Shown here one piece after another: positions 8,211 through 16,669 of a stretch of DNA of 64,000 bases. The notes beneath the pieces are model-generated. The model saw only the letters and a program-made list of their open reading frames with translations. It made no database searches and was not told where the DNA came from. Source of the DNA: CALREJ01 sp964533375 (lineage in GTDB: Bacteria > Patescibacteriota > Gracilibacteria > Peribacterales > Peribacteraceae). Position 1 is the first letter of the stretch; every line of letters starts with the position of its first letter. The position numbers and the translations under genes were made by a program. The stretch covers positions 124,001-188,000 of the forward strand of contig CAZHLW010000001.1 in the NCBI GenBank assembly GCA_964533375.1, read 5' to 3'.

Positions 8211-8240
8211 TAAGGTCAAGAATAAGGTTGAGGGTGAGGG
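8211..8240. repeat. Family A repeat arm
   Basis: TAAGGTCAAGAATAAGGTTGAGGGTGAGGG is one polypurine arm of family A. It sits between the hairpin region and the response-regulator promoter. Confidence 0.6.
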
Positions 8241-8261
8241 ATCTGAGGGATTATTTTCTGC

Positions 8262-8267
8262 TATACT
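8262..8267 (+). promoter_or_regulatory. -10 box (TATACT) of the two-component operon
   Basis: TATACT lies 8 nt before the ATG at 8276, predicting a start site 1-2 nt from the codon. It supports 8276 over the in-frame upstream start at 8228. Confidence 0.55.
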
Positions 8268-8275
8268 CCATTACT

Positions 8276-8968
8276 ATGAGAATCCTTGTTGTTGAAGACG
8301 AACGCGGCATTGCGGACAATATTGCGGAGTATCTCCGTCAGTATTCGTTTGCGGTTGATACGGCGTACGACGGGGACGACGGTTTGAAAATGGCGCGGGC
8401 GCATCCGTACGACATTGTTTTGCTCGACTGGATGCTTCCGGGGACGGATGGACTGACCGTCTGCAAAACACTCCGGCAGGAATATCCGCAGTTGGGACTG
8501 GTGATGCTGACTGCAAAAGATACTGTCGATGACCGCGTGTCCGGCCTCGATACCGGTGCGGACGATTACATTATCAAACCCTTCGCACTCAAAGAACTGA
8601 TGGCGCGCATTCAGTCGCTGTTGCGCCGCAAATATCAGGGTGCGCAGTCGTCGTCGGGCAATCGTCTGACAGTAGGTGACCTCACGCTCGATGTCTCTAC
8701 CCAGCAGGCGGAACGCGATGGACAGAACATCAAGCTGACGCGGAAACTCTTCCAGATTCTGGAACTTCTGATGCGCAATGAAAACAAGGTCGTCTCGAAG
8801 GCGGAAATAGAAGCGCACATTTGGGATGCATCGGCAGAACTGTGGAGTGATGTGGTCAGGTCGCACATGCAGAAGCTCCGCGAGAAGGTCGACAAGGGAT
8901 TTGCCAAGCCGCTCATCCACACCGTTCACGGAACGGGCTACCGTATTTCTGCCTCGGATGCGGCCTAA
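8276..8968 (+). CDS. OmpR/PhoB-family response regulator
   Basis: 230 residues. The receiver domain (1-~115) has the acidic pocket EDE near residues 7-9, the phosphoacceptor Asp in VLLDWMLPGTDG, the conserved Thr/Ser switch in LTAKD, and Lys in YIIKPF. A C-terminal winged-helix DNA-binding domain (~130-226) has KLTRKLFQILELLMRNENKVVSK and VRSHMQKLREKVD, ending in VHGTGYRI. The kinase gene downstream overlaps it by 11 bp, so the two form a translationally coupled pair. Target genes are not evident. Confidence 0.93.
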   Translation: MRILVVEDERGIADNIAEYLRQYSFAVDTAYDGDDGLKMARAHPYDIVLLDWMLPGTDGLTVCKTLRQEYPQLGLVMLTAKDTVDDRVSGLDTGADDYIIKPFALKELMARIQSLLRRKYQGAQSSSGNRLTVGDLTLDVSTQQAERDGQNIKLTRKLFQILELLMRNENKVVSKAEIEAHIWDASAELWSDVVRSHMQKLREKVDKGFAKPLIHTVHGTGYRISASDAA

Positions 8969-10280
8969 TCTGTCCATCAAATGGCGCCTCGCACTCCAGT
9001 TCACGCTGGTGGTGGCGCTCATGCTCGTGATTGCGGGAAGTGCGGTCTTTTTCCTGTTTGTGAGCCGCATGCAGCAGGATGTGGATACTCTTCTCTACGT
9101 GCAGAATGCCGCCGTCCGCACAAGTCTCCCCATTACCATCGACGACATTGCTGCTCCCGACTGGAGGGAACAGATGTTCAAAAAAATCGAAGCCGTGAAA
9201 AGCCTGGGGTTCGTTGTAGTTATTGCCGATGGCAGCGGCAGTATTATGGAACATTCGTCGCCGTTCGCGGCTCCGCTGCCAAAGCGGACGGGTTTTTCAT
9301 CCGTGGATGCCGGCCCGAACGAGTATCGCCTCTACAAAAATATCTACGGTCCGTACGTGATTGTCATCGGCCGCACGCTTGATTCGCTCATTGTCGCGCA
9401 GAACGCACTGCTCTCTGTGTTGCTTTTGACACTGCTTTCCACACTGGGACTGACAGCCGGACTCAGTGCCATGTTTGCCGGCCGCGCCCTGAAACCCCTC
9501 ACGCGTTTCAGCAAACGCGTCCGCGAGATTGATCCGCGGCATTTGCAGCTTTCACCGCTCTCGGAAAAAATGCCGAATGATGAAATAGGCAGGCTGGCCG
9601 AAACCTTCGACGACTTCCTCCGCCGCCTGGAACAGGCCTTCAAGCGCGAGCGCCAGTTCACGCAGGACGCCAGTCACGAACTCCGGACGCCCCTGATGGT
9701 TATTAAAAGTTCGATCGAACTTCTTGCAGTAAACCGCTCTCTGACCGATCCTCAAAAGGAAAAACTGAGCCTGATTGCCGGCGCCGTGAAGCGCATGGAA
9801 ATTCTCCTGAATGAACTCCTGGAACTCTCCCGCGGCATGCAGAGCGGCACCCGCGACAATATTCCCGTCGCGGACTTTGTGGAAGAGTTGGCCGGTTCAT
9901 ACCGGTCGATGGCCGAAGAGAAAGGCCTGACCCTCACCGTGAACATCGCCAAGCACACCGCCACTATCAATGCCCACCGCATCGCGCTTGAAAAGGTGAT
10001 CGGCAATCTGCTGAAGAACGCCATCCGCTTTACGCACGAAGGCGGCATTACTGTTGATGTGACGGGCAATGTCGTAAGCATTACAGACACAGGAGTGGGC
10101 ATAGCCGACAAAGACCTGCCACACATTTTCGAGCGCTTCTACCGCGGCGATACGTCACGCAGGACAGAGGGGACGGGGCTGGGTCTGGCTATCTGTAAAG
10201 ATATCTGCGATGAAGAGGGATGGACGATCCGGGTGCAGAGTAAAGTGGGCGAGGGGACGGTGTTTCGGGTGGGGTTTTGA
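8958..10280 (+). CDS. Two-component sensor histidine kinase
   Basis: 440 residues. Helix 1 (~12-35), an extracytoplasmic sensor region (~36-165), helix 2 (~166-190) and a HAMP segment (RALKPLTRFSKRVREID) are followed by a DHp domain with the phosphoacceptor His in FTQDASHELRTPLMVIKSS. The ATPase domain has N box GNLLKNAIRF, G1 DTGVGIADKDLPHIFERFY and G2 GTGLGLAICKDI. The ATG at 8958 lies inside the response-regulator gene and begins MRPNLSIKWRL, a normal kinase N-terminus. It phosphorylates the adjacent regulator; the signal is unknown. Confidence 0.93.
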   Translation: MRPNLSIKWRLALQFTLVVALMLVIAGSAVFFLFVSRMQQDVDTLLYVQNAAVRTSLPITIDDIAAPDWREQMFKKIEAVKSLGFVVVIADGSGSIMEHSSPFAAPLPKRTGFSSVDAGPNEYRLYKNIYGPYVIVIGRTLDSLIVAQNALLSVLLLTLLSTLGLTAGLSAMFAGRALKPLTRFSKRVREIDPRHLQLSPLSEKMPNDEIGRLAETFDDFLRRLEQAFKRERQFTQDASHELRTPLMVIKSSIELLAVNRSLTDPQKEKLSLIAGAVKRMEILLNELLELSRGMQSGTRDNIPVADFVEELAGSYRSMAEEKGLTLTVNIAKHTATINAHRIALEKVIGNLLKNAIRFTHEGGITVDVTGNVVSITDTGVGIADKDLPHIFERFYRGDTSRRTEGTGLGLAICKDICDEEGWTIRVQSKVGEGTVFRVGF

Positions 10281-10314
10281 GTAGCTTTTAGCTTCTAGCT
10301 TTCAGCTTTTAGGT
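10281..10314. repeat. AGCTTTTAGCTTCTAGC repeat (family D)
   Basis: Several variations on TAGCTTTTAGC follow the kinase stop. No inverted partner is visible. It may mark the end of the two-component transcript. Confidence 0.5.
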
Positions 10315-10351
10315 AAATTGCAATTTAAATAAATTGTGTTAGATTAACATA

Positions 10352-10369
10352 AACTTGCACTGGCAAGTT
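10352..10369. promoter_or_regulatory. Perfect inverted repeat AACTTGC-N4-GCAAGTT
   Basis: A 7 bp perfect inverted repeat with a 4 nt spacer lies ~40 bp before the GTG start at 10409. It could be an operator or a small leader hairpin. Confidence 0.35.
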
Positions 10370-10408
10370 CAATAACCCTTTCACATTTTTCGGCTGGAGG
10401 AAGGAATC

Positions 10409-11101
10409 GTGGAATATATTGAAGTTGATATGGGTGGAGGAGTCACGGGTTTCTTACCCAAAGACTGGGAGCCCGCGGGACAGTTGCAACCGCAACTGTA
10501 TGCAGAAGCCCGGGCAGGGATGGGGATGGTTTGTACGGATGTGCTGCCTGCCGGAATCCTGGATGATGGCACTCCCGTTGTCATCCTGATCAACAGAAGC
10601 AGTCAGGGCGAATTTGCAGGTCCCTTCCGTGGCGAACCGTGGGTGGTAGGAGGCAAGTGGCCCTGGAGCTACACCTACGCCGAGGGAGTACTTCCGAAAT
10701 TGGAAGTCGAACTCTTCGGAGGGCGGGACATGACAGGGAAGATTGTGATTCATGACAAGAAGTCCATCGGTGGCAGGCAGTATGTCACTGGCTGGGCAAG
10801 TGGCGAAGATGGCCCGTTGGGATTGCCTGGCGCAACGCAACAGCCCTGCTTTCTGGCAGAAATCGAAGGCGTCTTGCAACTCGGGATGATCCGCCCTGAC
10901 AAGGACCACAAAGGGTACAAGCTGATCACGCCCGACGATCCACTCGATGACCTGCACCCTTATGTACGCACGGTCATCCAGAAAAGCGGGTGGCTAACAC
11001 AGGATGTGGAAAAGCAAAGAAGAAGGAAAAGTGGCATGCGGTGGCTGCGTCAGCCGTGGCTTGCGAGTGGATTCAGGAGTTTGGCAAGGGTGTTCGAATG
11101 A
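10409..11101 (+). CDS. Hypothetical protein, GTG start with strong Shine-Dalgarno
   Basis: A 230-residue soluble protein. The GTG start is fixed by GGAGG at 10396-10400. The central part (VVILINRSSQGEFAG, PWVVGGKWPWSY, CFLAEIEG) loosely recalls Nudix-like folds such as DUF4916, but no Nudix box (GX5EX7REUXEEXGU) is present, so no hydrolase function is claimed. The C-terminus is Arg-rich. The gene stands alone with its own terminator. With its Shine-Dalgarno signal it differs from the leaderless style of most neighbours. Confidence 0.6.
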   Translation: MEYIEVDMGGGVTGFLPKDWEPAGQLQPQLYAEARAGMGMVCTDVLPAGILDDGTPVVILINRSSQGEFAGPFRGEPWVVGGKWPWSYTYAEGVLPKLEVELFGGRDMTGKIVIHDKKSIGGRQYVTGWASGEDGPLGLPGATQQPCFLAEIEGVLQLGMIRPDKDHKGYKLITPDDPLDDLHPYVRTVIQKSGWLTQDVEKQRRRKSGMRWLRQPWLASGFRSLARVFE

Positions 11102-11123
11102 ACTCCTACCGAAACGAAAGGGT

Positions 11124-11153
11124 AAAGCCGGTTGTCTCAGGACAGCCGGTTTT
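11124..11153 (+). terminator. Intrinsic terminator
   Basis: A 13 bp stem with G-U pairs (AAAGCCGGTTGTC / GGACAGCCGGTTTT, loop TCA) ends in a T run, 22 bp after the stop at 11101. Confidence 0.7.
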
Positions 11154-11168
11154 ACGAATTTCTCTATT

Positions 11169-11594
11169 TTATTTCCACAACCCCACAATCAAAGTAATCA
11201 CCGCAATATTCACAAACTGATACGCAATATTGAAGAGGTAGAGCGGAATAGTGCGCTGTTCCCAGAGCACGCCGTTCAGCAATGTCGTGACAATGAAACC
11301 CAGCCACAGGAGAAATGCCAGCTGCAGAGCCATGATCACCGTGAGCAGCCCGCCCTGGAGCATCAGTCCTATGACAATGGCGACAACCAGCTGCTGGATG
11401 AAGGCGGCAATCATGTACCAGTGCATTTTTCCTGCCATTTTCTTCTTTCCCTTCTCCATATCCTGTGGGGTGATTTTCATCAGCTTCATCCACTGCTTTC
11501 CAAAAACCGGTCCGTGCCACAGAAAGCCCACAAAGAATGCGGCGAGTGCGGCGACGAAGAGAGAGATCCAGTTCAGGCTGGAGAAATCGAACAT
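11169..11594 (-). CDS. DUF1761 family membrane protein
   Basis: A 141-residue integral membrane protein with four predicted helices (residues ~8-28, ~57-80, ~82-103, ~118-140). The pattern FFVGFLWHGPVFGKQWMKL and the following helices with LWLGF and FNIAYQ are characteristic of DUF1761. The function of the family is unknown. It converges on the gene ending at 11101, with the terminator between them. Confidence 0.75.
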   Translation of the reverse strand: MFDFSSLNWISLFVAALAAFFVGFLWHGPVFGKQWMKLMKITPQDMEKGKKKMAGKMHWYMIAAFIQQLVVAIVIGLMLQGGLLTVIMALQLAFLLWLGFIVTTLLNGVLWEQRTIPLYLFNIAYQFVNIAVITLIVGLWK

Positions 11595-11786
11595 AGTGGA
11601 AGGGGAAAGTGGGTTTACGCTAATCCCGAACCGGTAGGTGCGTCAAGAATGTCTGGCTTGTCTCAAATGATCGAATGGGTCTTATGCAATGCAAGAGAGC
11701 ATTCCTGGCAAAGTGGCCTCTATACCCCTTGAAATCTTTCTACGGATGTGGTAAAGCGGGTTCTAACCTGTCCACAATACTTGTCT

Positions 11787-13097
11787 ATGGAACAGTTGGA
11801 AAAGACCATTAACGGCGAAGGTACAGAAACTGCAGACAATACAGAGTTCTGGATTGCACAGGGCAGATCTGTGGATGTAGCTTTTGCAGGTATAGAATTT
11901 TTCCGCACAAAAACGCAACAATTAGGCTTTTTCACTACAGAAAGTGATGAGCGCATACTACAGAGCGCAGGCTCTTGGCGGCCACTGCGGACGGGTTCAA
12001 CCATGCCATCCATAGCAGGATGGGCAGAAAGCCTGGAGCACCGTCTGGCACCCAGTGCCGCACCTGTTGCTGCAGAAGTGGCAGTCATTGGCCACGATAC
12101 CCATCAGGAAGTGAAAGAGGCGCTATCCGATGACGATCATCATGGTGAGACGGATCATAAAACGCAGGATGCAGTCTTTGCGGAGCTGAGCGATGAAGAC
12201 GGACATCACGCTGTTGTGGAACATCACGAACACCATGTGCATCACGATGTGAATGTGCACCTGCATCACGGTGTGCTTGTTATCCGCAGTGCCAGTCTCC
12301 ACGAAGGACGTGCCGCTATTCATCATGAAGATGGTTCAGAGCTGGCAACCGGTGACTTTGAACATCACGGGGAAATCCATATTGCAGTTCCACGCGAGCA
12401 CGGTACCTACAAACTGGTGCTGAAAGACAAGGAGCAGAAGATTGTCGCCACGGTTCTCATCAATGTGCAGGCACAGGGTGTAGACGTGGGAGAAGTCGAG
12501 CACGAACACGGCGATCATGAGCACGAGCATGAAAAGCACGAGCATGAACACGAACATGAGCACGATCATGCCCCGCACGCCAAACATGATCATGTTCATG
12601 AACACGAACATGATCATGAACACAAGCATGACCATTTCCACGATCATCCGCCGCATGCACATGAGGATCATATCCATGGACACTCCGGTTTCCACAAAGG
12701 TCACGCACATGCTGCTCATGATGAGGCACACGAAGGCCATGGACACGGTCATAAACACGGACACGGGCACGGAGAAGCGTCACACGGACATGAGAGCCAT
12801 TTGCCTATCTGGGAATTGGAGAAGATAGAAAAAGAGGAACAGGAACGAAACAAAATCGAACTGATAGAGATGCCCACCCCTTTGCGGGACATCGAAATGA
12901 GCCGCCGGATGTTTGAGGGCACGAATCCTGAACGGGACACCCTGCATCCGTTCCCCCTCGATATGCATTTTGCATCGTCCGATATGGGAACCCGGTTGTC
13001 TAAAATGAGATTCAAAAAGCCGTCTCGCGGAAAGAAGGGATTTGAAGATCCCAACAATCCCAACAACGATAACCTGGACATGGATATAGAGGATTAA
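11787..13097 (+). CDS. Extremely His-rich protein, putative metal-binding or metal-storage
   Basis: 436 residues from the ATG at 11787; an in-frame GTG at 11748 is the alternative. No signal peptide or membrane helix is seen. Scattered HH pairs (~residues 110-200) are followed by a ~115-residue tract of repeated H-E-H, H-D-H and H-G-H units (DNA ~12500-12790). A charged tail follows (ELEKIEKEEQERNKIE, then NPNNDN). The folded middle part (VLVIRSASLHEG ... GTYKLVLKDKEQKIVATVLINV) looks like a beta-sandwich. His tracts of this kind bind Ni, Zn, Co or Cu in nickel-chaperone HypB and Zn transporters, but none of those domains is present. Confidence 0.7.
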   Translation: MEQLEKTINGEGTETADNTEFWIAQGRSVDVAFAGIEFFRTKTQQLGFFTTESDERILQSAGSWRPLRTGSTMPSIAGWAESLEHRLAPSAAPVAAEVAVIGHDTHQEVKEALSDDDHHGETDHKTQDAVFAELSDEDGHHAVVEHHEHHVHHDVNVHLHHGVLVIRSASLHEGRAAIHHEDGSELATGDFEHHGEIHIAVPREHGTYKLVLKDKEQKIVATVLINVQAQGVDVGEVEHEHGDHEHEHEKHEHEHEHEHDHAPHAKHDHVHEHEHDHEHKHDHFHDHPPHAHEDHIHGHSGFHKGHAHAAHDEAHEGHGHGHKHGHGHGEASHGHESHLPIWELEKIEKEEQERNKIELIEMPTPLRDIEMSRRMFEGTNPERDTLHPFPLDMHFASSDMGTRLSKMRFKKPSRGKKGFEDPNNPNNDNLDMDIED

Positions 13098-13176
13098 GTG
13101 CGTTTCTTGTGCTTTGGAAGCCACTTGCCACACCCAAATCGTCTCTATAAGCTTTACGCTCGCTCTTATCCAGCAC

Positions 13177-13251
13177 GGCCTCATCGTCTAACGGTTAGGA
13201 CACCAGGTTCTCATCCTGGAAATCGGAGTTCGATTCTCCGTGGGGCTGCCA
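13177..13251 (+). tRNA. tRNA-Glu(CTC)
   Basis: A 75 nt cloverleaf with encoded CCA. The anticodon stem CCAGG/CCTGG flanks loop TTCTCAT, so the anticodon is CTC (13210-13212). The D arm is CGTCTAACGGTTAGG and the T arm CGGAG TTCGATT CTCCG. The acceptor stem GGCCTCA pairs with TGGGGCT, with a G-T pair at the first position. Confidence 0.95.
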
Positions 13252-13293
13252 GTTTCTGGATTACAAACTCAAAAAAAGCAGGAGAAGTACAAC

Positions 13294-13959
13294 TTATGGC
13301 ATCTCCGGTCTGCCACCCGGGCGGCCATCTCCTGGCTTCGGGCCGCGCATGTCGCCGTGTGTCGGGTTGATGACATCGTCGATGAACAGAGCCGGGTTGT
13401 GGAGAATGTCGGGGAAGTCTTCCATGTGCCTGTCACTCGAAATCGCAAGATCATCGGGGTTGGTTTCGCTGAGAATCGTTGCTGTGTAGCTCACCCAGCC
13501 ACCGGGGCCGTTGAAGACGGGGTTATTGAGTTCCAGAGTGATCGCATATTCTTTTCCATCCGCTTGGCTGTGCGAGAGGAGGACAGCGTTTGGTGGATCA
13601 TCGGCGAAGCTGTCCGCACCGCTCTCCCAGCGCGAGATGAAGTCGGTCATAGTCCAACTGCCTACCGTTCTGTTCGGTCTGTCGGAGAAGATCAGTGTAT
13701 GAGGCTTAATGCCACTCATGGTCAGCAGATACGTGCCCGAATCAGTGTTTGATGGTCTTAGAGATCCGGTATCCGCTTGCTGTACCAGGAGAAACGTTGG
13801 CTTCTTTTGTGCAATGAATGTGCCTGCGGCAATTCCTGCGCTGAGCATGAAGAGTCCAGCGACGACAAGGGAAATGATTGTAGCTAAAGAGGATGTATGT
13901 GATGCGCGTTTCACGGCGGTAGCTTTGGAGGTTGATTGTTTTGTGAAGCGGAAGGGCAT
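13294..13959 (-). CDS. Secreted or membrane-anchored hypothetical protein
   Basis: 221 residues. A basic N-terminus and one hydrophobic helix (~25-48) are followed by an extracytoplasmic domain. The block LIFSDRPNRTVGSWTMTDF with WESGADSFADDPPNAVLLSH recurs in uncharacterised bacterial secreted proteins I have seen. The function is unknown. The tail is Gly/Pro/Arg-rich. It is convergent with the tRNA gene. The ~290 bp between its start and the next gene hold nothing I can identify beyond a promoter at 14240. Confidence 0.65.
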   Translation of the reverse strand: MPFRFTKQSTSKATAVKRASHTSSLATIISLVVAGLFMLSAGIAAGTFIAQKKPTFLLVQQADTGSLRPSNTDSGTYLLTMSGIKPHTLIFSDRPNRTVGSWTMTDFISRWESGADSFADDPPNAVLLSHSQADGKEYAITLELNNPVFNGPGGWVSYTATILSETNPDDLAISSDRHMEDFPDILHNPALFIDDVINPTHGDMRGPKPGDGRPGGRPEMP

Positions 13960-14239
13960 GGCGCACAGTGTCCATTTTACTTGTAAGGCTCGTCAATATT
14001 TCCATACAGTTTCGGCTGGACAATGATAGCGAGTTTATTGAGTCATAGATTTAGACCCATTGCTGTCATATTTTGAGCACTTCATACCAATGTCTCACTG
14101 CGTCGAAGACACCTGTTTGAGAAAGTCGTGGGGCTGCCACAACGCATGAAGGAAGCCTTCCAGGTTTTCTCTCTTTCCGGTAAGGAAAGCCCAAGAAATA
14201 AATCTCTTTCATTTTCAGCGCTCTCCAACTGGCGCGGCG

Positions 14240-14245
14240 TATACT
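14240..14245 (+). promoter_or_regulatory. -10 box (TATACT)
   Basis: TATACT ends 6 nt before the ATG at 14252, so the message would be leaderless. It argues against the in-frame GTG at 14246. Confidence 0.55.
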
Positions 14246-14251
14246 GTGGCC

Positions 14252-14734
14252 ATGCCCTCCTACACCGTCACAAGTCCGTCGTGGTTTTCTTACACGCAGG
14301 AACTGCGGGAGAATACGCATATTATCGGGACGCTGACCATGCTCAGGAAATGGAGCTACATGCTGGCGGAAGCGAAGATGCCGGACCGCACTGTGCGCTT
14401 TGGGTACAAAGGATGGGCGAGCAGAAATCTCTTTATGCAGGATGCGTCTGAGAAAGATATTGCCGCTGTGAAAAGTGTATCCTGGTTGAACCGCGATACG
14501 GTCCTCACGATGGACAACAAAGACTACACCTGGAAGCGGACAGACTGGTGGGGGATGCGCTGCGGATGGTTTGGACCTGATAACAAACTCATCATGGAAT
14601 TCCACATGAACTGGTGGGGCAAATTGCAGATTCATTCTGTAGCGCCACTCGAGAAAACAGAGCTGCTTCTGGCGTTCTTCGGGATGTATTTGATGAAACT
14701 GTGGGAGATGGATGCTGCCGCGGCAGGCACGTAA
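14252..14734 (+). CDS. Hypothetical protein rich in Trp and Met
   Basis: A 160-residue protein without a signal peptide. The conserved-looking core has several Trp (TWKRTDWWGMRCGWFGPDNK, FHMNWWGKLQIH). The alternation suggests a small beta-barrel such as a tubby/LURP-like fold, but I cannot confirm it. It lies 57 bp before the SET-domain gene in the same direction. Confidence 0.55.
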   Translation: MPSYTVTSPSWFSYTQELRENTHIIGTLTMLRKWSYMLAEAKMPDRTVRFGYKGWASRNLFMQDASEKDIAAVKSVSWLNRDTVLTMDNKDYTWKRTDWWGMRCGWFGPDNKLIMEFHMNWWGKLQIHSVAPLEKTELLLAFFGMYLMKLWEMDAAAAGT

Positions 14735-14791
14735 GCCTTTTTGTTGTAACGGTCGCTCCACTTGTGTATCTTGCCGCAGCCCGATTTTTCT

Positions 14792-15211
14792 ATGTCTTAC
14801 GCAAAACCCCGTCCAACGAAACATCAGTTCAAAGTCAAAAAGAGTTATGCGGGACTCGGTCTTTTTACCGAAACACCCATCAAGCGGAGGGATTTTGTCA
14901 TTGAATACTGGGGGAAGATTATGTCCGATGAGGCGGTCGAGAAAATACGCGGCGGCAAATATTACTTCGATATCAGCGATACGCCCTGGACAATCGACGG
15001 CAGTGCACGGACGAATCTTGCCCGGTACATCAACCACTCCTGCAAACCCAACTGCGAGGCGATTCAGGATGGTAAGCGCATTTTCATCTACGCGCGGCGC
15101 GCCATCAAACCCGGAGAGGAATTGTCCTATGACTACGGTGAAGGCTACATGGAAGGCGTGATCGGCAAAGGAAATTGTCTGTGCGGACACCACGGACTAA
15201 AGAAGGCGTGA
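14792..15211 (+). CDS. SET-domain protein (putative lysine methyltransferase)
   Basis: A 139-residue protein consisting almost only of a SET domain. KSYAGLGLFTETPIKRRDFVIEYWG is the N-terminal SET strand set. NLARYINHSCKPNCEA is the pseudoknot motif NHSCxPN that binds SAM, and EELSYDYG holds the catalytic Tyr. A post-SET-like NCLCGHHG ends the protein, but only two of the usual Cys are present. SET proteins methylate lysines with SAM. In bacteria they are sporadic and usually acquired laterally. The target is unknown. The first Met at 14792 fits the domain boundary. Confidence 0.88.
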   Translation: MSYAKPRPTKHQFKVKKSYAGLGLFTETPIKRRDFVIEYWGKIMSDEAVEKIRGGKYYFDISDTPWTIDGSARTNLARYINHSCKPNCEAIQDGKRIFIYARRAIKPGEELSYDYGEGYMEGVIGKGNCLCGHHGLKKA

Positions 15212-15217
15212 GACTTT

Positions 15218-16198
15218 TCAGGATTTTTGTTTTTGATGCGGGCGCAACATGCCCACTAGGCATTTCAGGAGAGAGTCCGTCGGAACATTTTCACTGCCTG
15301 CCGGTCTCTGCAGCTTGATGTTGACACTTTCCAGGTCCTTGCCATCCCAAGTGGACATGCGCATCTGATATCCCTTCCACCACAAAGGTGCAGTTGATGG
15401 AGTCAGATCGCTCTTGGCGATGAGTGATCGTTGCACACGATTGTTTCTTCCGGAGCCCATTGCCTGTACGTACTTCATAGCGGCGTAAAAAGGTGCTGTG
15501 CGGGGATTATGCAGATCGCCGTGCATGACTGCTTCGCATGTGTTGAGATGCGGATCCAGCATCGGGCCCAATGTGTCCATCGGAAGGAAGGGGGTATGAG
15601 CGCAGAGCGCCCATGGTTCACCTTTGCGAGTCTGCAGCATGTCACCCAGAAATTCGTATTGATCCTTCTGTTTATCGAGTAGTTTCTTTTCCTGACCTGT
15701 GTATTCCAGAACAGGGGAGCAGATACCGAGCAGGTGCAGATTCTGCTGCCTGCATTCCCACCAGAGTCTTTTGTACGCATCCTCGCATGCTTCCACACTC
15801 TCCACGCTGATATCGCTGCCCGCGACCATCGGGTGATGGTAGCCGGTGTCGTGGTTGCCTGCGGCAATATAGGTCGGGGCTATGGCGGCAAGTTCATCGT
15901 AGGTTGTGTGTGCGATATCGACGACGGATGGATGAACAAGGCCCCGCTCGCGCCATCCTCCGGTCAGATCACCAAAATGCAGAATCGCGTCCGGTTCTTC
16001 TGTACGGATATGATCGAGAGCAGTGATATATGCGCGATGTACTTCTGTGATGCATTTCTCATAAAATTCCGGACCGTCTACCGGACCAAGCTTTTCCACC
16101 CATCGCGGAAAGAGCGCCTCGCTCTCCACTTCGGGCGGGAACAGATGTGTGTCCGATATGCAGGCGATTCTGGCCGGCACTGTGTCCGTCATTCCCAT
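15218..16198 (-). CDS. Calcineurin-like metallophosphoesterase
   Basis: A 326-residue enzyme with the binuclear-metal motifs in order: ISDTHLF (D-x-H), HFGDLTGG (GD), AAGNHDTG (GNHD), a later His in CAHTPFLP, and HGDLH (GxxH-like). There is no signal peptide, so it should be cytoplasmic. The substrate cannot be told; nucleotide or phosphodiester substrates are usual. Its stop lies 7 bp from the convergent SET gene. Confidence 0.82.
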   Translation of the reverse strand: MGMTDTVPARIACISDTHLFPPEVESEALFPRWVEKLGPVDGPEFYEKCITEVHRAYITALDHIRTEEPDAILHFGDLTGGWRERGLVHPSVVDIAHTTYDELAAIAPTYIAAGNHDTGYHHPMVAGSDISVESVEACEDAYKRLWWECRQQNLHLLGICSPVLEYTGQEKKLLDKQKDQYEFLGDMLQTRKGEPWALCAHTPFLPMDTLGPMLDPHLNTCEAVMHGDLHNPRTAPFYAAMKYVQAMGSGRNNRVQRSLIAKSDLTPSTAPLWWKGYQMRMSTWDGKDLESVNIKLQRPAGSENVPTDSLLKCLVGMLRPHQKQKS

Positions 16199-16232
16199 AT
16201 AACTAAATTAGCATATATCAAGATTTAGTCAA

Positions 16233-16478
16233 CTATAGGCTCACTCTCCACTCGCACGGTTCCTTGCACTTGGCGCAGTACTGTTCGCCGTATTCGTGCC
16301 TCTTGCCATGCTCGCAGGCCGCTTTGCAGCACTGGGAACGCATGAACAGGCGGGCTTCCGCGGTAATCACGGTTGGGGGCTTTTTTCCTTTGATGTGCTT
16401 TTTGCAGTAATTTCCTCCATCGGTTCGTCCTTTGCAGTCTTTTATCAGGCAGGCGTTTTTGACAGCTTCTTCCATAGA
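16233..16478 (-). CDS. Small Cys-rich, probably zinc-binding protein
   Basis: An 81-residue protein with nine Cys in the order ACLIKDC, NYCKKH, QCCKAACEHG, QYCAKCKEPC. This pattern would hold two or three zinc or iron-sulphur sites. The ATG at 16478 is preferred over an upstream in-frame Met at 16523. A TACTAT-like -10 lies ~14 nt upstream, and the extra residues would be hydrophobic and unlike the rest. Confidence 0.6.
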   Translation of the reverse strand, partial: SMEEAVKNACLIKDCKGRTDGGNYCKKHIKGKKPPTVITAEARLFMRSQCCKAACEHGKRHEYGEQYCAKCKEPCEWRVSL

Positions 16479-16669
16479 GACTGGGAGGAAAATAGTAAAT
16501 GCAACTATTGATTCTATTGGCAATACCGCAGAGAAGCAACCGTTATACTGTCTTTTTTGAAGAGAATTTGCGAATGCATTGCTTTCAACAGCGATCGTTT
16601 TATAGTTTCTGCAGAGCGTGGCCTTGTGGTCTCTTCGCTCATTCCCATTCTCGTACGGAGGACTTAGTC

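Noticed and set aside
10409..11101. Nudix hydrolase
   Set aside because: Some strands look Nudix-like, but the Nudix box with its Glu residues is missing, so the call stays hypothetical.
12336..12770. Minus-strand frames rich in Met/Val or Arg/His opposite the His-rich gene
   Set aside because: They are the complement of the His-codon tract (CAT gives ATG) and have no independent support.
12500..12790. CRISPR-like array or satellite
   Set aside because: The short repeats are His codons (CAT/CAC with GAG, GAT, GGA) of an open frame. There are no constant-length repeats or spacers.
13294..13959. Collagen-like or S-layer protein because of the Gly/Pro-rich tail
   Set aside because: The tail is only ~20 residues and has no regular GXY repeat.
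14066..15193. A 375-codon open frame on the minus strand
   Set aside because: Lies opposite the SET-domain gene and the Trp-rich gene, which have promoter and motif support. The antisense product has no recognisable feature.
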